In this document: piece by piece, positions 34,630 to 42,195 of the stretch
How positions within the stretch are numbered: position 1 is the stretch's first letter
Layout: every line of letters begins with the position of its first letter
NCBI GenBank assembly: GCA_016283755.1
Contig: JAEENO010000032.1
Coordinates: 62,001 to 126,000, forward strand
Direction of reading: 5' to 3'
Length of the DNA: 64,000 bases
Source of the DNA: Lachnospiraceae bacterium
GTDB taxonomy: Bacteria > Bacillota > Clostridia > Lachnospirales > Lachnospiraceae
Position numbers and translations under genes: made by a program
The notes under the pieces: model-generated
Told to the model about the DNA's origin: nothing
Database searches by the model: none
What the model saw: only the letters and a program-made list of their open reading frames with translations

Positions 34630-34666
34630 GGCGCCGGAGCCCCTTAAGTAAGAAAGCCCCGACGCC
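34630..34666 (-). other. Hairpin between the DUF4358 and DHHW genes
   Basis: GGCGCCGGAGC (34630-34640) pairs with GCCCCGACGCC (34656-34666) with two non-canonical positions. It lies in a 79-nt gap inside the putative operon; no T run of terminator length follows, so attenuation or processing is more likely. Confidence 0.5.
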
Positions 34667-34678
34667 TATCAATAAGAC

Positions 34679-35284
34679 CTACTCTTCTTCAATTTCTTCT
34701 GCAAGGTTATCTGTTAACTTACCGAACACTCCCTTGATTGCCTCATCGATCTTAGCATACTCGGAATCAACCTGCTCTGCGATCTCCTGTTCTGTAGGAT
34801 CTTCACCCTCAGCATCTGCACCTGCAATTATGAAGATTACATAGTTATCAATTTTATATAATCTTGCATTCTGAATCTTAACTGTTCCAAATGGATAAAG
34901 TCTTACATAACCGCAAATTGCACTGTAGTTAACATTTAAAGTGTGGATCACTTCATCCTCGTATCCGTCCTTACATTTAAGGATTACGATACAATCATGA
35001 CATACTGCTGAAACTGCATTCTGCTTACCGATATAAGAATCAACCTTGGTAAGATCAATATCTGCCATAATTGTAAGCGGCATCATATCTTCATCAATTA
35101 CTGTATCACAGTAATATCCGTCACCGAGCGCATCGATAATAGCCTGTTCAATCTCTTCAACGGTAGGCTCTTTCTTCTCTTCCTGCTTGTTCTCACCACC
35201 GTTATCAGCTCCTCCGTTGCCACCGCATGCAACAAGTGAAAGTACCATCATCAATACAAGTAATCCTGCAAACAATCTCTTCAT
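34679..35284 (-). CDS. DUF4358 lipoprotein
   Basis: A 201-residue predicted lipoprotein: signal peptide with lipobox LSLVACGG (Cys about 20), then an acidic linker (GGENKQEEKKEPTVEE) and a DUF4358 domain (MMPLTIMADIDLTKVDSYIG, VSAVCHDCIVILKC). Function unknown. It follows the ECF sigma and anti-sigma genes (20-nt gap) and precedes the DHHW gene, so the four are probably one stress or surface-modification unit. Confidence 0.86.
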   Translation of the reverse strand: MKRLFAGLLVLMMVLSLVACGGNGGADNGGENKQEEKKEPTVEEIEQAIIDALGDGYYCDTVIDEDMMPLTIMADIDLTKVDSYIGKQNAVSAVCHDCIVILKCKDGYEDEVIHTLNVNYSAICGYVRLYPFGTVKIQNARLYKIDNYVIFIIAGADAEGEDPTEQEIAEQVDSEYAKIDEAIKGVFGKLTDNLAEEIEEE

Positions 35285-35305
35285 AATACGTTACCTCTCT
35301 TATAA

Positions 35306-35929
35306 TTAATTCTCATCACTCTTTGTTTCATTATACACCGCATCAATATCGGCGGGATCTGCACCATCCCAATTGATAAGGGTATATGTAACTTCTCCCT
35401 CGGTCCACTTAACCTCGTAAAGAAGTTCATCCTCGGCATCATTGCCATCTACATCTTCAGCATTCTTACAAGCCGTAATCTCATATTCATGGCCGTTATA
35501 CAAGAATCTGACCGTAGCTTCATTCTCTGCCGTTATATAATATTCTGCATCATATGCACCTTCGGGAATAGTAAATTCAATTCCCAGATTATCCTTTACT
35601 TCTTCCGCAGAGCTCTCCGTTAAGCCTAAGCTTTTACAAGCTTCATTTGCGTATCCCATACTGTCTTCCATAAAAGAAGCCTTGTTAATCACTTTGTCGC
35701 CACGATTATTACCGGATATTCCAACCGCAATAACAATTGCTACACAGGCCGCAAGCGGTGTTAATACTGCTGCAATCTTCTTCCACGGAATAACCTTTGA
35801 TTCTTCGGAGTCAATCTTGCCATTAGCTGCTTTACGCTTAATATTTTCCAGCATTCTCTCCCCGGCGCCATCCTCCGGCGCAATACTGTCAATGCGTTCT
35901 TTAATGATCTCATCGAACTTATCGCTCAT
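35306..35929 (-). CDS. Anti-sigma factor-like membrane protein
   Basis: A 207-residue protein; the start at 35929 (MSDKFDEIIKERID) is set by TTAGGAGGTGAGGCCG before it. A cytoplasmic N-terminal part of about 45 residues is followed by a single membrane helix (about 48-70, IAAVLTPLAACVAIVIAVGI) and an extracytoplasmic domain with FMEDSMGYANEACKSLGL. The layout fits an anti-sigma factor for the ECF sigma gene that overlaps it by 11 nt, but no zinc-binding HxxxCxxC is present, so it is a different class. Confidence 0.8.
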   Translation of the reverse strand: MSDKFDEIIKERIDSIAPEDGAGERMLENIKRKAANGKIDSEESKVIPWKKIAAVLTPLAACVAIVIAVGISGNNRGDKVINKASFMEDSMGYANEACKSLGLTESSAEEVKDNLGIEFTIPEGAYDAEYYITAENEATVRFLYNGHEYEITACKNAEDVDGNDAEDELLYEVKWTEGEVTYTLINWDGADPADIDAVYNETKSDEN

Positions 35930-36419
35930 CGGCCTCACCTCCTAAGATTTTCTTCAACAGATTTCTCGCATCTTTAATCTGATTTCTTACTGTCGAAGGG
36001 GGTCTTTTAAGCATTTTGGCTATCTCATCCAATTGATAGCCCATATAATAATATAGCCAGATTATCTCCTTATACTTAATCGGCAGTGCCATAACCGCAT
36101 CAGTTATATCTTCCGTACCTTGCGGTGTCTCATCAGGCACTTCCGGCAATTCCTCCACATAATCAATGTTCTTTCGGCCGTAACTTCTAAGTCTGTCCTT
36201 GCATAGATTAATCGCCGTAACGGTCAGCCACTTACGTTCATGTATCTCATCATTGAACGTATACTCACCGGTTATAACTTTTACAAAAACATCCTCCGTT
36301 ACATCTTCGGCATCGCTTACATTATTCATATAAGTAAAGCAAAGTCTGTAGACATATTTCCAATGCCTGTCATATAATGCTTCGAAATCTGCATTCGTAC
36401 GTAATGCAGCTTTCTTCAT
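35919..36419 (-). CDS. ECF-type RNA polymerase sigma factor
   Basis: A 166-residue sigma-70 family protein. Region 2 at about 8-75 (FEALYDRHWKYVYRLCFTYMNNVSDAEDVTEDVFVKVI) and region 4 at about 108-160 (DITDAVMALPIKYKEIIWLYYYMGYQLDEIAKMLKRPPSTVRNQIKDAR). No region 3, so ECF. It overlaps the anti-sigma gene, giving translational coupling. Likely promotes its own operon. Confidence 0.95.
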   Translation of the reverse strand: MKKAALRTNADFEALYDRHWKYVYRLCFTYMNNVSDAEDVTEDVFVKVITGEYTFNDEIHERKWLTVTAINLCKDRLRSYGRKNIDYVEELPEVPDETPQGTEDITDAVMALPIKYKEIIWLYYYMGYQLDEIAKMLKRPPSTVRNQIKDARNLLKKILGGEADER

Positions 36420-36483
36420 GGATAAAACCTCCTTACATCTATATAACGATTGGGATTTCCAAAATGTCGGATAGATTTAAAAA

Positions 36484-36645
36484 TTATTTTTTCTTATCTT
36501 TGTTAATTGTTCTTCGCACATTGCTGTTGGCTCTCTTCTCTTCCATGTGCTTTTTAAACCAGAAAAGACCGACTAAAACAACAATCAAGCCAAGCATAAG
36601 AATCAATCCGCCCGTTCCGTTAATGAACATCATGAACTTCTCCAT
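36484..36645 (-). CDS. Small single-pass membrane protein (53 aa)
   Basis: A 53-residue frame below usual gene-calling length. ATG at 36645 has CCGGAGGTAGTAA in front. The product begins MEKFMMFINGTGG, has one hydrophobic helix LILMLGLIVVLVGLFWF and a basic tail rich in Lys/Arg ending KDKKK. It lies 37 nt after the YolD-like gene on the same strand, so may be the third gene of the SOS unit. No family recognised. Confidence 0.7.
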   Translation of the reverse strand: MEKFMMFINGTGGLILMLGLIVVLVGLFWFKKHMEEKRANSNVRRTINKDKKK

Positions 36646-36682
36646 TTACTACCTCCGGATTCTTAATGAACGCATACATCTA

Positions 36683-36871
36683 TTATAAATTATTTTGCTC
36701 CCTTAATGCAAGTTCCTCGCTAAAACCTTTCAGTGCATCAAATGGTAAGAATATCTTAGCGCGCTTTTCAAGGGGCATTCTCGGATGCTTTATAATAAAG
36801 CTGTCAAAGTCTTCATGTGTCGGCTTCCCACGCTTTAATACCTCACTGTATCTGAATACCTCTTTCTCCAT
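36683..36871 (-). CDS. YolD-like protein
   Basis: A 62-residue protein whose end, KHPRMPLEKRAKIFLPFDALKGFSEELAL, matches the compact YolD-like signature of Clostridia (RMS-x-x-DRAAQFSPFAAL-x-G). YolD-like proteins are encoded beside UmuC-type polymerases, as UmuD substitutes by position. Here it follows the polymerase gene by 24 nt. Function beyond the association with translesion polymerase is not known. Confidence 0.8.
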   Translation of the reverse strand: MEKEVFRYSEVLKRGKPTHEDFDSFIIKHPRMPLEKRAKIFLPFDALKGFSEELALREQNNL

Positions 36872-36895
36872 TGGTAATACCTTCCTTAATTAACT

Positions 36896-38293
36896 TTACG
36901 CTCTGTGACCGCCGATTTGATTGTTGCGTTCAATCGATGTCGCGCCGCTAAGTAAATCATTTGCCTTTAATACTGCATTGGCGCCATAGCGAGTACGCAC
37001 CTTACTCATTGCGGCATATAATCTCTGCTCACGCTTTTTTTCCTCTTCATCGGTAAATAGGCTTAGCTGGACTATTCCGCTGTCTTCTTTTGTATCGCAT
37101 GCAGCTATATTAAGGCGCCTATATAAAAGTCTGTGATCCGTCAGCTTATCAAAAGACTCAAAAACTATAGGAATAACATCTTTAGCTACATTCGTAGGTT
37201 CAAGAGTTATTACGCCTTTCGAATACTTAGGACTTACCCTTCCGTACGAATCAATAACTATAGGGCCATCATATGAAGGGCAGCTCTCCATACTCTTATA
37301 ATCATACCCCACATACCATGCAAACTTACCGGATACAATGCCTTTCTGATACATATCAAAGCATAGCGATTCAACCATCTCACATAAAACATTACGCGCT
37401 TCGCTATATTCATAAGGCCTGGATAATACCTGCCCGTTGGAAAGCGAATGATTATCGCTTCTGTAATTCTTAATATCACACATTCTGACAGGCTCTATTC
37501 CCCAGGCATGATCGATCAGAATCTCCGCATCTACGCCGAATATCTTATAAAACCACTCTTCATTCCATTGGCTTCGCTCTGCTATATCTCCCATGGTAAA
37601 TATGAAATTGTTCTCTAATGTCCTTGCCTTGCCCCTTCCTATCTGCCAGAAATCAGTAATAGGTCGATGCTCCCACAGCTTAGTTCTATACGTATTCTCA
37701 TCAAGAAATGCAATTCTCACGCCATCCTTATCGGGCTTAGCTTTTTTAGCAACAATATCCATAGCTATTTTCGCAAGGTATAGATTGGTTCCGATTCCAA
37801 CCGTTGCCGTAATACCCGTAGTCTTTAAGACATCGCGAATAATGGTCATTGCCATAAGATATGCAGGATTCTGGCCGGTACGCATCGCTTCTTTTTTATA
37901 TAAATGCAGATAATGCGTACAATCTATAAAGCACTCGTCGATGCTGTATACATGAATGTCCTCCGTTGCAGCATATCTTAAATAGATAGAATATATATCC
38001 GCAGAAACCTTCTCATATTCACGCATTCTCGGAACCGCGATTATATATGGCACCTTCTTACCGGTATCCTTTTCGTAACGCTTAATTGCCTGCTTTGCTT
38101 CAAACAGACGCGGACGCGATGGTACTCCTATTGCCTTCAAAGACGGTGATACCGCAAGACATATCGTATTATCCGAACGACTCTCATCCGCAACAAGCAA
38201 ATGCGCTTTTAACGGGTCTAAGCCCCTATGCACGCACTCCACCGACGCATAAAATGATTTCATATCAATTGCAATATAGCATCTATCTTCCAT
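36896..38293 (-). CDS. Y-family DNA polymerase (UmuC/DinB-like)
   Basis: A 465-residue translesion polymerase. Catalytic acidic motifs: YIAIDMKSFYASVEC (Asp10) and HVYSIDECFIDCTHYL (Asp-Glu at about 116-117). Helix-hairpin-helix ITATVGIGTNLYLAKIAMD. The C-terminal little-finger part is followed by QLSLF (about 405), a beta-clamp binding peptide. Length and motifs fit the YqjW/UvrX-type Gram-positive UmuC branch. Two LexA boxes precede the gene, so it is SOS-induced by all signs. Confidence 0.94.
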   Translation of the reverse strand: MEDRCYIAIDMKSFYASVECVHRGLDPLKAHLLVADESRSDNTICLAVSPSLKAIGVPSRPRLFEAKQAIKRYEKDTGKKVPYIIAVPRMREYEKVSADIYSIYLRYAATEDIHVYSIDECFIDCTHYLHLYKKEAMRTGQNPAYLMAMTIIRDVLKTTGITATVGIGTNLYLAKIAMDIVAKKAKPDKDGVRIAFLDENTYRTKLWEHRPITDFWQIGRGKARTLENNFIFTMGDIAERSQWNEEWFYKIFGVDAEILIDHAWGIEPVRMCDIKNYRSDNHSLSNGQVLSRPYEYSEARNVLCEMVESLCFDMYQKGIVSGKFAWYVGYDYKSMESCPSYDGPIVIDSYGRVSPKYSKGVITLEPTNVAKDVIPIVFESFDKLTDHRLLYRRLNIAACDTKEDSGIVQLSLFTDEEEKKREQRLYAAMSKVRTRYGANAVLKANDLLSGATSIERNNQIGGHRA

Positions 38294-38326
38294 AATACAC
38301 TACCTCGCTTCATTTAACCGAATTCT

Positions 38327-38371
38327 CGAACACATGTTTGTTATGTCATTATAACACCGAACAAATGTTTT
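38327..38371 (-). promoter_or_regulatory. Two LexA (SOS) boxes
   Basis: CGAACACATGTTTG (38327-38340) matches the Gram-positive LexA consensus CGAACRNRYGTTYG fully; CGAACAAATGTTTT (38358-38371) matches at all but the last base. Spacing centre to centre is 31 nt, about three helical turns. They lie just upstream of the Y-family polymerase gene. Confidence 0.9.
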
Positions 38372-38381
38372 GGCAAGGCAT

Positions 38382-38409
38382 AAAAAAACACCCGCCTTAT
38401 TGGCAGGTG
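38382..38409 (-). terminator. Terminator after the flavin reductase-like gene
   Basis: CACCCGCC (38389-38396) pairs with GGCAGGTG (38402-38409) with one mismatch; seven T follow on the minus strand. Confidence 0.85.
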
Positions 38410-38424
38410 CTCATTACATATATA

Positions 38425-38976
38425 CTATTTCAGCTTCAATCCATCCGCAAATGCATTTCCAACTTTTTCACCTAATACTACATATGCGTTATTACATGGA
38501 TCGAACGCAATAGGCTTAAGCTTTTTAAGGTCGACTTTTCCATCTGTAACTACGCTTTCGTCAGCGGATACATTTACTATCTCTCCGATAAGAATTCCGT
38601 TTTCAAAGCTTTTTACCTTGCATTCAAGAGCCATCGGAAGTTCATCTATAAGCGGTGCATCTACGAATTCACTTTTTGTTGCGTGGAATCCCGCCTTTTC
38701 AAATTTGTTCTCCGTATCTCTTCCCGATTCAATTCCTACATAATCGCATGGCACAACCTGATCTTCCGTTCCCATACTTACGGTAAATGCTTTTCTTGCC
38801 TTAAGATTATCTGTCGTCTTATGGTCTCCGAGACTTATTGTAATCTCTTGAAAATCCGTTGTAATGCCCCACGCGGCATTCATCGCGTTCGGCTTACCGT
38901 TTTCATCATACGTACCGATAATAAGAACCGGCTGCGGTAACATAATCGGCTTTGCTCCATAATTAACTCTACTCAT
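38425..38976 (-). CDS. Flavin reductase-like FMN-binding protein
   Basis: A 183-residue protein of the flavin reductase-like/split-barrel FMN family: LPQPVLIIGTYDENGKPNAMNAAWGI, then TISLGDHKTTDNLKARKAFTVSMG and FHATKSEFVDAPLIDELPMALECKV. Family members bind FMN and often pair with rubredoxin or act on small organics. It is a single-gene unit with its own terminator. Confidence 0.9.
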   Translation of the reverse strand: MSRVNYGAKPIMLPQPVLIIGTYDENGKPNAMNAAWGITTDFQEITISLGDHKTTDNLKARKAFTVSMGTEDQVVPCDYVGIESGRDTENKFEKAGFHATKSEFVDAPLIDELPMALECKVKSFENGILIGEIVNVSADESVVTDGKVDLKKLKPIAFDPCNNAYVVLGEKVGNAFADGLKLK

Positions 38977-39021
38977 AATTACTTCTCCTTTAACTTTATT
39001 CTTTCCTTTAAGCTCTACATC

Positions 39022-39498
39022 TTACACAATATCTGAATACTTACATCCCGTGACCTTAATAAGGTCACTTGGGGCAATTTCTATCTGGAATCCGACTTTA
39101 CCTGCACTGACGAATATCTTGTCATAATCAGCGGCAGTTTCATGAATAAACGTTGGAAATTGCTTCTTCATGCCAATCGGAGAACATCCACCATGAACAT
39201 ATCCTGTAAGTGGCAATAATTCCTTTTGCTTAATCATATCTATAGACTTCTCACCTGCTGCCTTAGCCGCTTTCTTCAAGTCTAATTCTTCTCTTACAGG
39301 CACAACGAAAACGTAATAGACACCGCTTTTACCTTGTGTAACTAATGTCTTAAAGACCTTGTCCGGGTCTTCATTCAATATCCCCGCAATCTCTTCTCCG
39401 GTCTTTGTCGCATCAGGCTCATATGTATGACTTTCGTATGCAATCTTCTTCCCATCAAGAATCCGCATTACATTTGTCTTTTCCGATTTTGATTCCAT
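39022..39498 (-). CDS. ybaK: Cys-tRNA(Pro)/Cys deacylase YbaK
   Basis: A 158-residue YbaK/EbsC protein that hydrolyses Cys wrongly attached to tRNA-Pro. The family pattern is AYESHTYEPDATKTGEEIA, KVFKTLVTQGK with the catalytic Lys, YVFVVPVREELDLKKAAKAAGEKSI and GYVHGGCSPIGMKKQFPTFI. Length is normal. It lies 9 nt after the BtrH-like gene. Confidence 0.95.
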   Translation of the reverse strand: MESKSEKTNVMRILDGKKIAYESHTYEPDATKTGEEIAGILNEDPDKVFKTLVTQGKSGVYYVFVVPVREELDLKKAAKAAGEKSIDMIKQKELLPLTGYVHGGCSPIGMKKQFPTFIHETAADYDKIFVSAGKVGFQIEIAPSDLIKVTGCKYSDIV

Positions 39499-39507
39499 AT
39501 TATATCC

Positions 39508-40323
39508 TCAATCCAATGCTTCATTTATTAGTTGTTTCCAACGATCAAATACCGTATCCATCAACTTCATATCAAAGCATGAATTTAATAGCGTATTATC
39601 CGACTTGTTCTTAAAAGCTACATCAATAAATGCTCTTTGCAATACACACATGTCTTCATACAATTCTTCTTGCCCATATAACTTCATCATGGTCGGACCA
39701 TCAAGCAGTATCGGTCTAAAAAGTCCCCTTTCGTTTTCCAATAACTCCTTATTTGTATGTGGCTTATTACAAAAATCAACAAAGTCCTTCTGTAAAGAAT
39801 TGAGCTTTTCTATAGAATCCTTTAAAAATGGCGTTATATCCACATCGCGCTTTTCGCAAGGCTCTAACGTGGCTACAACTGTAACATCTCTTATACATTC
39901 CTCTAACTCATTTTTGTCAAAAGTTACTCTTTCCGGCTCATCGCTGCCTTCATGCTTATTATTGATAAATACAAGCTTACCGTCTTCGAATCCAACATAA
40001 ACAAGAGCATGATATTGATTACGCCCGTTATCAAATTTTACTCCAAGCATTGCAGTTTCTTTTGAGCACAAATAATCAAAAACCTTAGCTTTATCAACGC
40101 TCTCTTCAAGTAATTCGAAACCATACCTATTAAGGAATATATCAAACCACTTTTTCTCCTGAATCATCGGGCCTGTAACATATCCGTCCTCGTTTTTGTC
40201 TACAAAAAGAGGCAGTTTCATCTCTAACGCAATTTCATAGTCCTCAACATCTATCCCGTATTTTTCCAGCATATTCGCCATGCCTGCATACGGGCATGAC
40301 GAATTAAAAGTCATATATTTCAT
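39508..40323 (-). CDS. BtrH/C39-like fold protein of unknown role
   Basis: A 271-residue soluble protein. The start has a papain/C39-like look: FNSSCPYAGMANMLEKYGID with a candidate nucleophile Cys (about 10), and HALVYVGFEDGKLVFINNKHEG offers the His strand. Butirosin BtrH and DUF4872-type proteins share this arrangement. The second half (about 165-271) is helical with no match seen. Neighbours are ybaK and a phosphatase gene and do not tell the role. Alternative: a C39-like cysteine peptidase without secretion signal. Confidence 0.5.
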   Translation of the reverse strand: MKYMTFNSSCPYAGMANMLEKYGIDVEDYEIALEMKLPLFVDKNEDGYVTGPMIQEKKWFDIFLNRYGFELLEESVDKAKVFDYLCSKETAMLGVKFDNGRNQYHALVYVGFEDGKLVFINNKHEGSDEPERVTFDKNELEECIRDVTVVATLEPCEKRDVDITPFLKDSIEKLNSLQKDFVDFCNKPHTNKELLENERGLFRPILLDGPTMMKLYGQEELYEDMCVLQRAFIDVAFKNKSDNTLLNSCFDMKLMDTVFDRWKQLINEALD

Positions 40324-40343
40324 TCTCTTCCCTACTTTATTCT

Positions 40344-41108
40344 CTACACTTCATGCAACGGTAATATGAATTCTTCCATATCTTCAAGCCTTAAAAATAT
40401 CATTCCGTTATTAACTATCGCATCCTGCGCGGATAATCCGCCGTCTATATCTATGAAATTACCGTCACGATACATATGAAGCGAATCAAGAGACGTATAC
40501 TCATCCCTCACTCTTTGGACTCCTACATGCCCGGTTATAAAAATCTTATCCTTATTGGCATCGAAAACCGATCTGTCACAATGCGTCGTACCGTCACGAA
40601 ACATCGAAAGCCACATGATGTCAAAAGCCGCATCATAATCAATATCCTTACACGGAACATCCGCATACCCCGGGATATAATATGAATGCGAAAGCACAAA
40701 GCGCTGCACCTCTCCGGACTTAGTCATAATATCAAGTTCTTTTATGAGCGGTCTTGAAAGAAGCCACTCAATCATCGCTTTGCGCTTTTCTATAGGAAGC
40801 GCTATATACTTGTTATAGCTTAAGATTCCGTTGTTACGAACAATCCATCTCTCGGCATCAGGGCCGTCACGTCTGTCTTCTCCGTTATGATCTATGGTAT
40901 TAAGCATCATGTGCTCATGATTACCCATGATAAATTCGATATTCCCGGTATCCATAATGTATTGCATAAGTCCCATACAATCAGGGCCTTTATCAATAAC
41001 ATCGCCTAACACATACACCGTATCATCTTTACTGAATCCTATTTTTTCAAGCCCTTTCTTAAAAAGCTCGAAATTTCCATGTGGATCTGCCACTGCATAA
41101 GTACTCAT
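40344..41108 (-). CDS. Metallophosphatase (Ser/Thr phosphatase-like)
   Basis: A 254-residue calcineurin-like phosphoesterase. Metal-binding blocks are DPHGNFELFKKGL (D-x-H), VLGDVIDKGPDCMGL (GD-x-x-D-x-G), IEFIMGNHEHMML (GNH-E) and ITGHVGVQR (GH). Close to PrpA/PphA type protein phosphatases. GIDIDGG-type end FIDIDGGLS closes the fold. Single-domain, cytosolic. Confidence 0.92.
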   Translation of the reverse strand: MSTYAVADPHGNFELFKKGLEKIGFSKDDTVYVLGDVIDKGPDCMGLMQYIMDTGNIEFIMGNHEHMMLNTIDHNGEDRRDGPDAERWIVRNNGILSYNKYIALPIEKRKAMIEWLLSRPLIKELDIMTKSGEVQRFVLSHSYYIPGYADVPCKDIDYDAAFDIMWLSMFRDGTTHCDRSVFDANKDKIFITGHVGVQRVRDEYTSLDSLHMYRDGNFIDIDGGLSAQDAIVNNGMIFLRLEDMEEFILPLHEV

Positions 41109-41156
41109 TTGCCCGTACTCCCCTTATTTAAACTTCTCTTCTATAAGATTATAACA

Positions 41157-41184
41157 AAGCGGAGCCTCTGTAAAGACTCCGCTT
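41157..41184 (-). terminator. Terminator after the XRE gene
   Basis: AAGCGGAG (41157-41164) pairs with CTCCGCTT (41177-41184); minus strand continues TGTTATAA. Ends the membrane-protein / XRE pair. Confidence 0.75.
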
Positions 41185-41191
41185 ACATTAT

Positions 41192-41386
41192 TTATTCTTC
41201 CCAGAAAAGCTCATCCAGTGTCTTATGTAAAGCCTTGCATATCGCAATACATAAGTTAATCGTAGGATTATAATCTCCCTTTTCTATTGAGCTTATCGTC
41301 TGTCTTGATACATTACACATCTCAGCAAGCTGTTCCTGTGAAAGATCCATTCCGGCGCGAGCAGCCTTAAGTCTTAAATTCTTCAT
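41192..41386 (-). CDS. Small XRE-family regulator
   Basis: A 64-residue helix-turn-helix protein: LRLKAARAGMDLSQEQLAEMCNVSRQTISSIEKGDYNPTINLCIAICKALHKTLDELFWEE. This is the compact Cro-like type that pairs with a membrane protein gene in Firmicutes. It begins 3 nt after that gene ends. Confidence 0.93.
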   Translation of the reverse strand: MKNLRLKAARAGMDLSQEQLAEMCNVSRQTISSIEKGDYNPTINLCIAICKALHKTLDELFWEE

Positions 41387-41389
41387 ATA

Positions 41390-41932
41390 CTACTCCTCCT
41401 CTTTCTTAGTTGTAAGACGTCTTATTAAACCGGCAATTCCGACGATGATAATAAAAACGCTGCACATTATATTTGCATAAGGAAGATCATAACACTCCAT
41501 TCCGGCTATTGTTCTTATTCTAACTTCATGATTTACCAAATAAGGTGCTATGCAAATTAAAAGGTTAAGTAAAAGAGCGAATAAAAATATACCGTTATAT
41601 CTTTTGATATTATTGTTCAAACCCCAGTAGCATCCGCACCATATATCATGTACACATACAACCGTAAGGCCTAAAAAGAGTGAGAACATATGATAATATG
41701 CACCCGGGATATGTATGTTAGGATATCCTTCAATTGAAAGGCAAAAAACCAAAACTTCGCTGATAAGTATTGTATAGAATCCATATGTATAACTCTTACC
41801 CTTAGCAATCTTCTGTCTCTCATCATACTCTGTCTTAATATGCTTATCCTTATTTGCAAAAATAACAAGTACCGCACTTATAAGAAGACCTACCATAATT
41901 CCCATAATCAAAAAAATTGAAACAAACTGCAT
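41390..41932 (-). CDS. Multi-helix membrane protein paired with XRE regulator
   Basis: A 180-residue membrane protein with about five helices (positions about 3-25, 48-66, 72-95, 103-125, 150-170). Start at 41932 is set by ACGGAGGAATTTAGTT before it. A basic stretch TEYDERQKIAKGKSYTYGFYT between helices 1 and 2 is like the DUF2178 type. Function unknown; the XRE gene behind it is probably its regulator. Confidence 0.72.
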   Translation of the reverse strand: MQFVSIFLIMGIMVGLLISAVLVIFANKDKHIKTEYDERQKIAKGKSYTYGFYTILISEVLVFCLSIEGYPNIHIPGAYYHMFSLFLGLTVVCVHDIWCGCYWGLNNNIKRYNGIFLFALLLNLLICIAPYLVNHEVRIRTIAGMECYDLPYANIMCSVFIIIVGIAGLIRRLTTKKEEE

Positions 41933-41996
41933 AACTAAATTCCTCCGTAATATATAAAATCGAAAATTCATTAACAATAAATACTTCGCGCGCTTG

Positions 41997-42078
41997 TAAC
42001 CAAGAAAGACTTTGAAACGTCTTTCGCAATCTCTCTTGATTACATTATCACTATACTGCCCTTATGGAATTATGTCAA
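41997..42078 (-). promoter_or_regulatory. Promoter and nested-hairpin leader of the membrane protein / XRE pair
   Basis: On the minus strand TTGACA (42073-42078) and TATAGT (42050-42055) have a 17-nt spacer. The transcribed leader then folds on itself: outer arms GTAACCAAGA (41997-42006) and TCTTGATTAC (42033-42042), inner arms GAAAGAC and GTCTTTC (42004-42025). No known riboswitch matched by eye. Confidence 0.65.
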
Positions 42079-42136
42079 GTATATTTTACAAAAATATATT
42101 TATTTTTTCTATTTTGCTATCGTCGCCTAATTTTAA

Positions 42137-42165
42137 AAAGAGAGCATCATTTCGATGCTCTCTAT
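42137..42165 (-). terminator. Terminator after the permease gene
   Basis: Perfect 10-bp stem AGAGAGCATC (42139-42148) and GATGCTCTCT (42154-42163), followed by TTTTTAAAA on the minus strand. Confidence 0.88.
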
Positions 42166-42195
42166 GCAATATAACCATATTCTGTTTACGAATAC

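Noticed and set aside
39508-40323. Leader peptidase for the RiPP cluster
   Set aside because: The C39-like look is weak, the gene is 5 kb away behind other units and the protein is not fused to a transporter.
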